Source of the DNA: Brachypterus glaber
Lineage: Eukaryota; Arthropoda; Insecta; Coleoptera; Kateretidae
Reading direction: 5' to 3'
DNA: 64,000 nucleotides
Assembly: GCA_958510825.1 (NCBI GenBank)
Contig: OY294044.1
Span: 82,444,895 to 82,508,894, forward strand
Part shown: piece after piece, positions 24,801-37,900 of the stretch
Position numbering within the stretch: the stretch's first letter is position 1
How the letters are laid out: each line of letters starts with the position of its first letter
Notes under the pieces: model-generated
The model's input: only the letters and a program-made list of their open reading frames with translations
Databases searched by the model: none
What the model was told of the DNA's origin: nothing
Translations under genes and position numbers: made by a program

Positions 24801-27800
24801 CATACGTAACGCTCCTAGAGGGGGGGTGGGGGTCATTTTGGAGTGTTACGCCCATGTTAATGGTATAGGAAAATAGCGTTACAGGGTGGCGGGTGGGGGT
24901 CCAAAATGATCAAAATTTGCGTTACGTAATACATGCATTTTTTTAGCATATCAGCAATATTAAATGCCAAAATTAAAAAAATGTATTTATTTTCTCTATC
25001 ATATAAAAGTTGTTTTTACAAAAAACATTAATTTTCTATCAAAATTTTTAATATTAAAAAATGTACAGTTGGATCCGAAAAAAAAAACAAGATTGAATAT
25101 TTAGTTGCGTAAATTCCATAATTACAATACAAACAAAGCCATTGTCATGTTGACAATATTTGTCAAAATTACTTAAAATAATTATAATAATATAAGTTAA
25201 ATCTCAAACTATAAGTATATTGGAAGCAGGATATAAGCAAGTTATTGTGGCTAGTGATCTCTATAGAGACCTTTAATTGTGGCAAGGTTATTACTTAGTG
25301 TTTCGGAGAGTTGTGTTAAGATCATAGAAAAAAGAATAATGGTTAAGATTGAAGAAAAAATAGATGGGGGAGGAAAGGGCGTGCAGACTCGGAAAGAAGC
25401 AAGATATCAAATGAAATACAGGATGAAAATTTACTTAATTATTTGAGAGAATACCATTTACAAGAAGCGGTGCATGCTATAAACAATACAAATTTTTCTG
25501 GGTCAAAAACCATCGCCCGTCGCCGCATCGATAGTTTCAAGTATAAAAAAGCGAAAAAAAACCTCCGGAAAAACCTTTTTCTAAACGAAAATTATAATTT
25601 TCATAAATTATATGTTTGGTTAGTAGAGTTCAAATTATTATTTTTTCATAAGATTTAATAATTTTTGATTTGATTAAATATTCTAAATGTTTTTTCAGTT
25701 TATTATTTATTATTATTATTTTTTTAGTATTAGACATTATTCGCATACATTTTCTGTAATAAACTTTGACAATTAATTGTCAAATTAATCTAACCTATTT
25801 CTTAAAATCTTACTTAAACTATAAAATAATTAGTAAAATTGACATTTTAGCATATTTAAATCTTGCGTTTTTTGTGGGTCCAACTGTAACTTTCTTTTAG
25901 GATAACATGGCGTAGGGTCAATTCTTTTGGCGGCAGATTTCTGCTAGTGTCGCGACATGTCGTTCATAAAAACATGTCAAATTTAACATCCAAGATTTGA
26001 ATTATTGTTAGAATGAAAAATTTAACAAAGCAAGATTTTTGGAAATCTTTATGAAGAAAACAGTTATGTAGATAACACGTTTGGTTGTCCAGAAACTTAA
26101 AAAGGGTTGAAGAAAATATCATATCGTTAAAAGTGAAAACTTTCTGGATAATGTGGCAATTTAGTCAATAATTTTATTTTAATATAATTAATAAGGTACA
26201 TTGCATTATAAATTATGTCTATTTGTTAAATTAAAAAGTAATTTTTTATTAACGACATAAATGTCTCCATGTTAACTAATTTTTTACTGTATAAAATTGC
26301 AAAATTTACCCCGGCTAAGCTACTTTTATAAAAGCCAATATTGAGGTCTTGATATTTTCCCACAATTTTTGTAGTAAAACCAATTTTGGGTACTATTTTT
26401 ATTGTAATCTAAACGGCCAAATTCTGGGCCGAATCCTGAAAACCAATCTAATTTCTACAAAATGCCATGCCTCTGGGAATATGTATGTAAGCCTTGTTTT
26501 GCAGGATATAAATAATACTTTACAACACTGATAAATTTTATCTTATCAAATATCGTAATAATCGTATTCTTTGCGAGTCTTCAGAAGAATCTATTAGATT
26601 TGACATTTAATGTCATATTTTATGAAAATCTTATTTGAAAATTATGTTTGCCACCTATTTTTTTTTTGCGGTAGCGTCATTCCACAATAAAAGTAACATT
26701 TTTGAAGATATTTCAAAATTAAAAATTTTAATAGAAAATGAATGTTTTTAGTTACAACAACTATTATATGATAAAGAAAATAAATGTATTTTATAAATTA
26801 CGGCATTTAAAAATTTTGTTATGCTAAAAAAAAGTATGTGTGGAGCTCTAGCTCAAAAACAAAAAATACTAGAAAAGTTTTGCCTGGGAGAAATTGTAGG
26901 TAATTAGGTCCATATTAACTGGTAATTTATTTTATATTCATAACTTTAATAATAACGGCAAAAAACGCGTGATTTGTGTCAGGTGACTCTAGGGTCACTT
27001 CATCTGTACTTGGTCGTTTTTGCTCTGGTTTTCGTTTTTTTCTTCCTAGGAGAAAAGGAGAAAAGCTAAGTCCCAAAACCGAAAACTAACTAAAGAGAAC
27101 GAAAGAACAAAGTAAGACTAAGATGAAGTGACTCTAGGTGAATCACGCTGTATAGTTTATAAGTTTATATAATTAACGTCACTTAAGGGAATGTTCAAGT
27201 ATTACGTAACGCAAATTTTGGTTTGGACTTTTCATTTTGGACTCCCCCTGTAAGGGAACGTTCAAGTATTACGTAACGCTCATAGGGGGGTGGGGGTCAT
27301 TTTGGAGTGTTACAGCCATGTTAATGGTATAGGAATATAGCGTTACAGGGGGGGGTCCAAAATGATCAAAAGAGCTTAGCAGGGTAAGCAGGTAAAAAGT
27401 GCCCCAGCCCGATTTGAGCTGAGTATTTGTGCAAAAGTTAGCTCCCATAGAGGTCAGTTGATTCCCAGATTTTCAGCCCCCAACGACCCCCAGGGGGGTC
27501 AGAATTAATTTTTTTAGTTCGACATGAATTATTTTTTTCTCTGGTCCTGCTGATCCGATTGACTTCAAATTTGGAACACATAATAAGGACTATAGGGATA
27601 TTCTACAAAAAAAATATTGTCGATTTGCGACTATTCTAACCTATAAAAAAAATCACTTGTATTTTTTGAAGGACCGAAAAGGCCCATTTTTGGCCGAACA
27701 CACCCGCCATTTTTTTTTTGTTATGTATTCGTATTCGATCTAAAACATATCAAAAATTTAATTTTTTTCATGTGGTAGAGCAGTGTCAAAAAAAATAAAA

Positions 27801-30800
27801 ACTGCGTCAGGTACGCATTTGTAGTAGTACAGAATTAAGAATATTATTTGGAATAATCGAATTACTATTTAATAGGAAATTTTAACATGATAAAATATGA
27901 CAAAAAGTTCCTATAAATATATGTCTAAGAATGCGTCATAAGGGAGCTACGCCCCTTTGAAATTGGCTAAAAAAAACGGTTTTTATTTAATAACTCAGGA
28001 GCCCTTTGAGATATATTAACGAGGTTTTGCACGTGAATTAATAATAATAAGGCCCATCTTTGTATATCATTTTCACGTACTTATTTAAACCAGGGGTGTG
28101 CGAAACGGGGGGGCCTTATCAGTTTTTTGTCCCAAACTTTTTTCTGTGTAACTTTTTTGCAATTTTATTTTTGAAATATGATTCCTCAAGTCAAAATACA
28201 TAAAAAAGGTACTCTTGTTGTAATACTGTAGGATTAACCGTTTTCGAGAAAAGTTCATTTGAAGGTGAAATTTCACGGTTCGAGGACGAAAAATGAAATA
28301 CTAAAATGTCGAAAATCAAAATTTTAATGATGCAATGTTATTCTAAATCAAAAACTAAGAAAAAAAGTCTCCATACATGTAGGTCGAAAAAACGCTTTTA
28401 AAGCTACCATAGCCCTTTAAAAATGGTGCATATTTAGGAGACCATAGCTCCATTAGGATTGATTTTTGGAAGTACCTGTATGTGAGGTTTTTTTCTTAGT
28501 TTTTAATGTACATTCGCCCTGCATCATTAAAATTTTGTTTTTCAACATTTTAGTATTTAATTTTTCGTCCTCGAACCGTGGAATTTCACCTTGAAATGAA
28601 TTTTTCTCGAAAACGGTTAATCCTACAGTATTACAACAAGAGTACCTTTTTTATGTATTTTGACTTGAGGAATCATATTTCAAAAATAAAATTGCAAAAA
28701 GTTACACAGAAAAAAGTTTGGGACAAAAAACTGATAAGTCCCCCCCGTTTCGCACACCCCTGGTTGAAATAAGTACATGAAAATAACACATAAAAACGGG
28801 CCTCGGTAGGATTAGTTGACGTGCAAAACCTCGTTGATATATCTCAAAGGGTTCCTGAGTTATTAAATAAAAACCGATTTTTTTAGACAATTTCAAAGGG
28901 GCGTAGCTCCCTTATGACGCATTCTTAGACATATATTTATAGGAACTTTTTGTCATATTTTATCATGTTAAAATTTCCTACGCTATTTCAAATACACCCT
29001 GTATATACTTTACACTTTAATTTTTATGATCCTCAATTGACTATGATTTTAATTTTGCTTGGTTTCTTAGAATAAACATTTTTTGTTATTTATTTTCAAT
29101 ATTTATTTTTGGACCTATTTATATTAAATAAAAATTCGATTATTCCAAATAATATTCTTAATTCTATACCACTACAAATGCGTACCTGACGCAGTTTTTA
29201 TTTTTTTTGACACTGTTCTACCATATGAAAAAAATTAAATTTTTGATATGTTTTAGATCGAATACGAATACATAACATAAATAAAATGGAGAGTGTGTTC
29301 GGCCAAAAATGGGCCTTTTCGGCCCTTCAAAAAATACAAGTGATTTTTTTTATAGGTTAGAGTAGTCGTAAATCGACAATATTTTTTTTGTAGACTATCC
29401 CTATAGTCCTTATTATGTGTTCCAAATTTAAAGTCAATCGGATCAGCAGGACCGGAGAAAAAAATGATTCATGTCGAACTAAAAAAATTAATTCTGACCC
29501 CCCTGGGGGTCGTTGGGGGCTGAAAATCTGGGAATTAACTGACTTCTATGGGAGCTTACTTTTGCACAAATACTCAGCTCAAATCGGGCTGGGGCACTTT
29601 TTACCTGCTTACCCTGCTAAGCTCTTTCCGTTACGTAATACTTGAACGTTCCCTAACGCTATTTTGCTATACTATTAACATGGGCGTAACACTCCAAAAT
29701 GACCCCCCCCTAGGAGCGTTACGTAATACTTGAACGTTCCCTAATCGCATGCTTATTTACTGATATACGAGGGTTGCTAAAAATATTAAATATCTTATTC
29801 TTCAAATATGGATTTAAGTTGTAAAAATATAAAAGTTGGTTTTAAAAATGAATTTATTGATAAGAAAAATAAATCGAGCTTCAAAATTTTCCAGTTAAAA
29901 TTATGTTTAAAATTTATACAATTTTAGTTGCATCTTAAAAACAAAAGCTAGTAGAAAACTGTTATTTACTGGTATAAAATTTATTTTGATAGCTCTTATA
30001 GTAACACGACAAATCGAGTGATTTGTCGTTGGTGAATCCAGGGCCGTATCTATGGGGGAGATTGGGGGGGCGGAGCGTCCCCCTCACCTTTCTTGAAAAT
30101 TTGTTTATTTCATTGATCCAAAACAAAAGTTGTATATTTTATGGATTTAAAATACAGTCGTATATGGCAGAGATTCAAAATACAAAAGTTGTATATTTGA
30201 AAAAAAGGTGAGGACCTTTTTTTAGTCACTAACTTTTTTCTCGAGAAAAAAAGTTGTATTTTTAGGCTATAAAATTTTTTAAATTTTGACCTTTCCCCCC
30301 CCCCCCACAAAATCTTCTTCGCTACGGCCCTGTTGGAATCAATTGTATAATTTTGTTATCAAATAACTATTTTATATTATTTTATTAGGGTCATCTGAAG
30401 GAAGGATACGGCCTGATGATCAGAATGTACACGTCACTCTTGATGACTAAATTAGATTTTCACAGGCGTAATCCTAGATTTCCAGGCCATCTAGGAGTGA
30501 CCCCTGAGGAATTAGAATCGATTTCTGGCAACGACATTAATAATTAGTAAGTTTACACAAAAATAGTTATTTTTCTACTACCGTCTATGCGAAATTCCAT
30601 ATAGTTCAGGATGATTCTTAAATAGTTACATTCCTTTTAACCCTTTTCCTTCTGAATGTCAGAATTGTGATTTTACTTTTTTCTTTTTTTTTACATATCT
30701 TTTAAAATTTTTGCTATTAAAAAATACTATTATAGATTTTTTTTTTAATTCGCAAATCGAGTTCTTTATTTTTTATCTTTTTCTTATTTTTTAAGCATGC

Positions 30801-31958
30801 ACTGTAACAAGGATTGATGTAAATTTATAGGTTTCGGTCCCATGTAGTGTTAAGGCTCTATATCTAGACCTTTATGGTAAATTTTCTCGTGCGATGTAAA
30901 TATTGTGTGATATTTTATTATATCTAATGTGATAATACCAGGCCTCCCACTTGTCATACAATCATAAAATGACCCAGTTTGTCCTAAAATTGTCATAAAA
31001 TAAAATTACTGTCATAAAAGTCATAAAATTTCATAAAAATACTCATACTTTATACTTTAGAGCGACCTGGGAGGGAAGTTTTTTTTCTGACGTTTAGTTT
31101 GGTTTGGATGTAGAAGGTAGAAAGACCCCTTAAATGAAATGAGTTGAAAGGCAATCATTTTTAAATTTTTGAGTTGAATCTGTTTTAACTTCATCTTTGC
31201 AGGGCAGGAGCAATAATTTTCAAACGATTACAGTATTTTCGTAAAAATTGGCATATAGGGGTTTCCAAGGTCGCTGAAACCGTTTCTGGTCCAAAACCAC
31301 CACCCCTCTGGGTCCTTTCTAGGTGGACCATAGACCTTTAAATTCGTAAAAAAATTCGACTTGGCACTAGGGCTTTTAACGAGGCGTTTAACATTTTTTT
31401 ACAGTAATAAATTAACGTCAATTAACAGAATTCGTAAAAAATGTCGCCTGCGGCGCTAACTTAGTTGATGGAGGCCATTTTTTTGTCGTCACTTTTCAAG
31501 TTCGTAAAACTTAACGTTAAATAAAAAAAATCGTATGAGGTGCTAGAGCTTTCTCGCATTTTTACGCAATTTTGAATTAAAATTAAAATACACCAAAAAA
31601 GTTTCCCCGGGGCTTGGACTGGCTCGGTCCGGCCCTGGCTAGAGATTGAGTGCTAATAAGGATTTAAAATGGAAGATTTTCGCTTTTTTGTCTAAATATT
31701 TTGTCATAAAATGCCTAAAATTGTCATAAAATCATAAAAAAAGTCTAAAAAAATTCGGTGGGAGCCCTGTAATACTGTACAACTAATGTAATTATGTAAA
31801 ATTACCATATTAATAATGTAATATTTTATACAAATTGTAAAATTACCATACGAATAACTTTTTATTAAAAATATTGTACCTAATTAAAAATATTTTTGAT
31901 AAAAAATTACATTATAGCGTACATAACATTGATATGGCTTCAAAGGCCGGAATAAATA

Positions 31959-31992
<34 letters not shown>

Positions 31993-34900
31993 ACTCGCGC
32001 AAATATGGTAGTATTTCAAAACTCTGAGTGTAATATATTAATTATAAAATTATTTTCTTTTAGTTTTGAAATGACTGTCGAAATGTTTGATTATTTGGAT
32101 AATATTATAGACCTTCAAGCTGCAGGTAAATATCTCAAAATGATCATGTCGAATTGCGGCTGTTCTGTTTAATACCCTACTCAAAAAAATTATCGCATAT
32201 TTTTTTAACTTTATTTATTTGACTGACTTTCTAAAAAATATTCCATATTTTTTGAAGAAAAAGTCGCATAAAACACAATTTAGTTAAATGACTCATACAC
32301 GTTGTTTTAACAACTTCCGCTCCAATCGGGTTTTCAAGGTACAGGGATCTATCTAAATCAGATTAAAATTGTTATGTAAAATAAATTTAAGAAAGATACA
32401 CTTTAATATTTTGCGCAATAAATTTAATAACTATTATATCCATGCAGGCATATGGGGATCTTTGCCACGCCCTAAATGGGAGTACTAAGTTTAATGCCAC
32501 TAAAACTTTTTCTGCGTCCTTAAACGTAGATATTATTGTAAATTTCCGTATATAAAAATGTCCATATGTGGAGTGGATGTGGTTAAAAATAGGCGATAAG
32601 TGTTTTGAGTAGTGTAATAATAATAATACATAGTTCTCCTTAACCTTAAGTGAGTTACTAAATTTCTTTGATTTTAGTGTTTGGTTCCCTAAATATGGCC
32701 CGCTCAAACTCAATGACCAGCGCCGGACAATGCAGACTATCCCCCTTAATCCCTTGTATCCAAGATGCATCGAAACTCTACGACTATTGCGTAAAAATAC
32801 TCTTTAAACTACACACAGCGTTACCCCCAGATACCCTATCTGGCCATAGAGATAGATTTTTAAAACAATTCAAAGCTTTAAAACAATTTTACCAAAGTAC
32901 CAGTAACCTGCAATATTTTAAGGATCTTATAGCTATACCTCCGTTACCAGACGATCCTCCTAACTTTTTAAGAAAGTCGGATTTCGGAACTTACGTTACC
33001 CAAGAAGTGGTAGTTGTGCCACAAGAGATTCCCGAAACTGATGATGATTTTATTAATGAATCGAATAACTTGATAGATACTACGGACGTATCGTCTCAAA
33101 ATGTACCTGTGCATGATCCTAATACCGTAATTTTAAGTTTACAAGCCCATCAAGAAATGATGAATGTTAACGATAACTTGAAAAGACAGTGCGAAAAATT
33201 AAGTATCGAAGTTAAAAGAGTTTTCATGGAAAAACAAAGGGATATAACAATTTTACAGAATAAAATAAGTAATTTAGAAACGGATTTAGCTACAAAGGAA
33301 AGCGAGTTGTTGCAAGAAAGGCAGGTCAAGGAAGATTTACTGAATCAGTCTTTTGCAGTAGCTCAGTCACAAGACTCTGAGCAAAAAGTTAAAAACGAGA
33401 AATTTAATAAACTTAAAGATTTGTATTATAAACTCAGAGATGAACATATAGTTAAAATACGAGAAAAATCTGAGGTTGATAAAAAATTATTTACTCTTCA
33501 GAAGAAAGTGGATGAGGTTGATTTTAACAAGGAAATAATGGAAGATAGGCTAAAATGTTTGGAAGAAGAGTTGGAAAGAGCTAAAGAACAGCTAAATTCT
33601 GGATCGCATTTGCAAAATGAGGAGTTAGATAATCTCAAAAAGGACAAAGAATTATTTAACATGGAAACTGAAATCCTTAAAAAAAGTGTTACAGATGCCT
33701 GTAAGGAAAGAGATAGTATTAAGTTGGAACTAAGTAATTTAACACAAGAAAAAGAAGAGTTGAAAAAACGCAGTGAAGAAATCTCGTACAAATTGTTGGA
33801 GTGTGAAACTCAGCTAGAAGTAGCACGTAAAGATCTGGAAAAAAAATTGAAAGAAATAGTTGTAAGTTCGTTAGAAAATAGTATAAATATTGTAAAACAT
33901 TCTGTACATGAAATAGACAATCCGGCTTTGACAGCTTTGATTTGTAGCCCGGATTATTTAAGGAGTTTGGTCAAATATTGCTTGGAGGCTTTGCAACAAA
34001 AAGTGGCATACGAAAATCATTCGGAAGTTATTGTGATTGGAAATAAAATTGCTCATAGACTGGGGATTTTTATTTTGCAAGGCAGAGCGACTTGTAATAC
34101 TAGTCCTGATATCACATTTGGAGAGAGTAAGTATTTTAAAAAGTAGTGATTTATTTGATTTTATTATATTATTCACAGCGCCTGCGCTAGAATATTATAC
34201 GGTTGTTCCAAATTTTCAAAAATCGTCCTAGACAAAAAACTCTTGAATATAAATTTGTTTCATGAAAAAATAAGCATTTTTTTTTAAATGCCTGTCTGTC
34301 CGTCTGTTGTCACGTTTTTGTAAACACGATAACTCAAGAACGAATAATCCGATCGACTTGAAATTTTCAGGAGAAATCAAGTTCTATGAGGGGAAGATCC
34401 CTATTTTGAAAGTAGCCCTCCCAAAAACAAAACAGTTAGGGGGGGGTTAAACTTTTTAAAAAATTGAAAAAAGCCGAAAGAATATTCCGATTAACGTAAC
34501 TTTTTCAGGAAAAAATACTTTTATTATAAGGATCAATTTTACCAATTTTGAAAGTTATCCCCCCAAAAATAAAACAGTTATGGGGGGTTGAACTTCAACG
34601 CTGTTACCAAATTGTGCAATTTAATATATCTTTGGTTTTTGGTTGTTTTGGTGTTTTTTTGCTTTGGTTTTAGAGCCATACTATTAGTATTTATACAGTG
34701 ACTGTATAAATACTAATAGTATGGCTCTAATTTTTATTATACGCAGTACCAGTATACTAAAACATATGTAAGGTTATAAAAGACTTTTTACAGTGCATGT
34801 CTAATGTCCCCTCTTTAACTTTTGAACTTTTGAAGATGTCAGCTTGAAAGGACCAGGCACTAATTCTATGTCAAAAGTGGCTTTCGCACAGAATGTTGAA

Positions 34901-37900
34901 AATTAAAAATACTTATTAACCATAAGCATATCTGTATTGAGAGCGTACAAATTGGGGGCGCCATCTAATGTTGCACAAAAAGTACTACATTAGATGTTGG
35001 CAGACCTGTAATCTGATAAGAATTATCTATATCTAGACATACTAAGTATTTTTAATTTTCAACAATCTGTGCGAAAGCCACCATACCAATATATGCTCAC
35101 TGATGATCGCAAAAAAGCGGGAAATAGCAGCTATATGACATTTTGGTAGGAATTTTCTCATTGATTGTGAAAATTCTGTAGTAGATCTATAGAGCAGTGC
35201 AATTTCTTTATAGATTAAAATAGTTTGGCGGCTATACGGCACTAAACTTTATTTTTTAATCATAATTTAATTTGATACCAGATTTTTGACCTATGACGCC
35301 CGATATCTTGAACTGTCCATTTTTTGGCCCCATTCTATAGGAACTTTTGACAACATTAAGTGCAATATACCAAATCTTAATCCAATTCGACTGAAACCAC
35401 TGTTCACATAACCAGGCTCACTCGGTTGTTGCTTTGTCTAGTTTGTGTCTTAGCTTGTTTTGGTGGTTGGTTGGTTTGGCGAAAACTACCAGAAACCCAA
35501 ACAGCTAACCACCAATACACTAGGCAAAGTAAAAACTGATTGAGTAACCCTATTGAGTAACCCTATGGAACTGATTGAGTAACCCTTTGGAACACAAAAA
35601 AAAAACATAATCCAAATAATTTTTTGGTATTTCTTTTATATGTTTAGGGGTCACAGTGGTGGCAGGGGGGAAGAGGGGACACTCTTTAAATGGAAAGGGT
35701 GGTTGTGTGATATATCATTTTATAAAAACTCTATTTGCCCACGTATTTTTTTTAAATTTGTTTTCGGAGCAATTTTTGGGTGTTTAAAGTAGGTTTAAAA
35801 ACGGGACATTTGGACTTCAAAAAATTAAAAAAAAATGGTTTTTTCATGATGCAGATACGTCCATTAGACTTTTAAACTAATTACGAATAATAAAATAACT
35901 TGTAAAAAGGTCTCTTTATGACTATAAATAAATACAAATAAATAAAAATATAAAATTTTATAAAAAACGCATTTTTTAGCAAAAAAATTGAAAAAATAAA
36001 ATAAAAAAAGGTCCAATAGAGAATATTATGTGCTTTAAAATGATGTATCACACGACCTCCTTTTCATTTAAAAAATGTCTCCCCTAAACAAGTGAAGATA
36101 TTTCAAATCCGCTCTGTTTGGCTTAAAGCCTCATAAACTAAGAACCAATTCACAACAAAAATATATTCTTTCTACGAGCGTGCGGAAAGATGTCTTTTTT
36201 CGCACGCATAGGCGTGTGGAAAGAAGGTCTTTTCCGCACGCATAATTATTTCACAAAAATAAGTAGGTTGATTGTACAAACATGTAACATTATTGGCTAA
36301 GACACTTGTTTCCATGGCGACTGATCAACATGGTAGCGTCCTAAGCTAGTTTGTTCGTATTAGTTGTGTTGTCAATTTTAATTGTTAAGTTTTTATAAAA
36401 GAAAATGATGAACCTTAAAGAAGAAGAAGAAAGTTACCTGAAGGAATAATATAAATGACAAATGCAAATGAAAATAGAATTGGTAATAACTAATGTTAGA
36501 TTCTTTTCAATAATTGTTTAAACTGTTAATATCTTAATTTTGTCGTATTCTTGTTATATTTATTCACAAAATAATAAAAATGTTTAAATTTCTTAATTGC
36601 TAACTCGCTCGTAGAAAAAATATTGTTCCCAACGCATGCTTAAAGAGGCTACGCGTCGTTCAGGCAAATGCAATCTAGTAGGGTAAAGAGCCTCTGTCCA
36701 CATTTGTTAGAAAAATGGCTATTTTAGTCTTTATTGTTGACAACTATGCACAAAAAAAAACATTGTACGTTATATCCCAAAAAAAAACGAACTGTTCATG
36801 AAAAATGGTAAAAGGTGCCGAAATAAGGGCATCAAATGTTGCCAGAATCAACTAAAAAGTCCCTGGCAAATAAAAAAATCTATTTTTGTAGAGCAGTGTT
36901 ATTCTTATTACCCTTTTTTTATGCAGACATGGCTGAAGTTTGCAAACAATTAGGTGAAACGGTTGTAAAACTGTTGGAAACCATGAAAAATGGAGAAAAC
37001 AACGAATCTATAGTTAAGGAAACAGTGGAAAAATTGGAGGAAGTTGCCGCATTAGCGGAAAACATCAACTTGTCGTTATTAGGGGAAAAGGCTGAAAATT
37101 TGGCGGACATGTTGGAGAGCGAGATGGCCGCCATGGATAAAGCAATTGAAGAAGCTGCCAATAGGATACAGGTAATTTTTTTACACAATAATATATTGAT
37201 TTTATCATGTGTCTCAAAACAGAACCGTGGGGAACACCTAAAGTCATTTAATAATATTACACAAGGTTATCCGATGTATGAGCTTTTACGGGCGGGTAGT
37301 GAGGTAAGTTATGCTTTAGTGACGTAGTTGCGCGTCTTAACGAGTCTTACAAGTAACATAATAGTTTTATGAATTGTCAAACTTAAATATTTTTTAACCT
37401 GGATAAAAAATCTTAATACTTAAAAAAAGGGAAATTTTTAACATCCGGCTATCGTTGAAAGACCATAACGTCCGTGATACTACAATACCGCTTAACGTTC
37501 AACTGCAAAACCGCGTAACGTATAACTGCAAAACCGCGTAAGGTTTAAAAACAAAAGTTTACAGGAGAAGAGAAAAACTAATTAATTTTGCTTTTACTGG
37601 ACATATAAAGATTTTTGTATAATTAGTATATTTTAAGCATTTTAATACAATATTTAGTAACCTAATTTTGAAATATCTACCCTATTTTAATTAAACATAA
37701 ATTAAAAAACTATCTAATTACGTAGTTTTTAAATTATTTTTTTGAAATTTCAGATTTGTAATAAAAATAATATTATCTTTGTTAAGGTAATTTGTTATTA
37801 TAATAGATAAACTAAATATAAAACCACTACTTTAATTACAATTGTTATTTTATATATATTTTATTATAATAATTATTTAAAGCTAGCTGAATAACTTAAG

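Larger units (their letters stand above)
24638..27150. mobile_element. CAGCGTGATTCACC-ended element, 2.5 kb, TA target, with nested inserts
   Basis: Left CAGCGTGATTCACCTAACAC and right GGTGAATCACGCTG are inverted, with TA at 24636-24637 and 27151-27152. The arms are about 400 bp (GAGCTAGAGCTTGGAGCTCC region at left; GGAGCTCTAGCTCAAAAAC at right). A GTTACGTAA MITE (about 24800-24932) and a Tc1-like relic (25066-25886) are inserted in the left half. A second inverted pair, GGGTCACTTCATCT and AGATGAAGTGACTCTAGG, lies near the right end (26990-27140). Confidence 0.75.
27187..29742. mobile_element. Nested cluster: MITE split by a 2.26 kb foldback element
   Basis: A GTTACGTAA MITE (left part 27257-27370; right part 29626-29653) is interrupted by an element at 27371-29625 with ends AGAGCTTAGCAGGGTAAGCA. 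That element in turn carries an inverted CAGGGTGTATTTGAAATAG copy (27867-29006). Tandem partial MITE copies lie outside, at 27187-27256 and 29650-29742. All layers are roughly symmetric about 28440. Confidence 0.75.

Noticed and set aside
32387..32770. 127-codon minus-strand frame
   Set aside because: Its start lies antisense to HIP1 exon 5 and the rest is in intron 4; no recognisable domain or splice structure.
37200..37250. Antisense reverse transcriptase gene
   Set aside because: Only about ten residues (TLGVPHGSVL) resemble RT, with a stop immediately upstream; kept only as a note under the cassette-exon finding.
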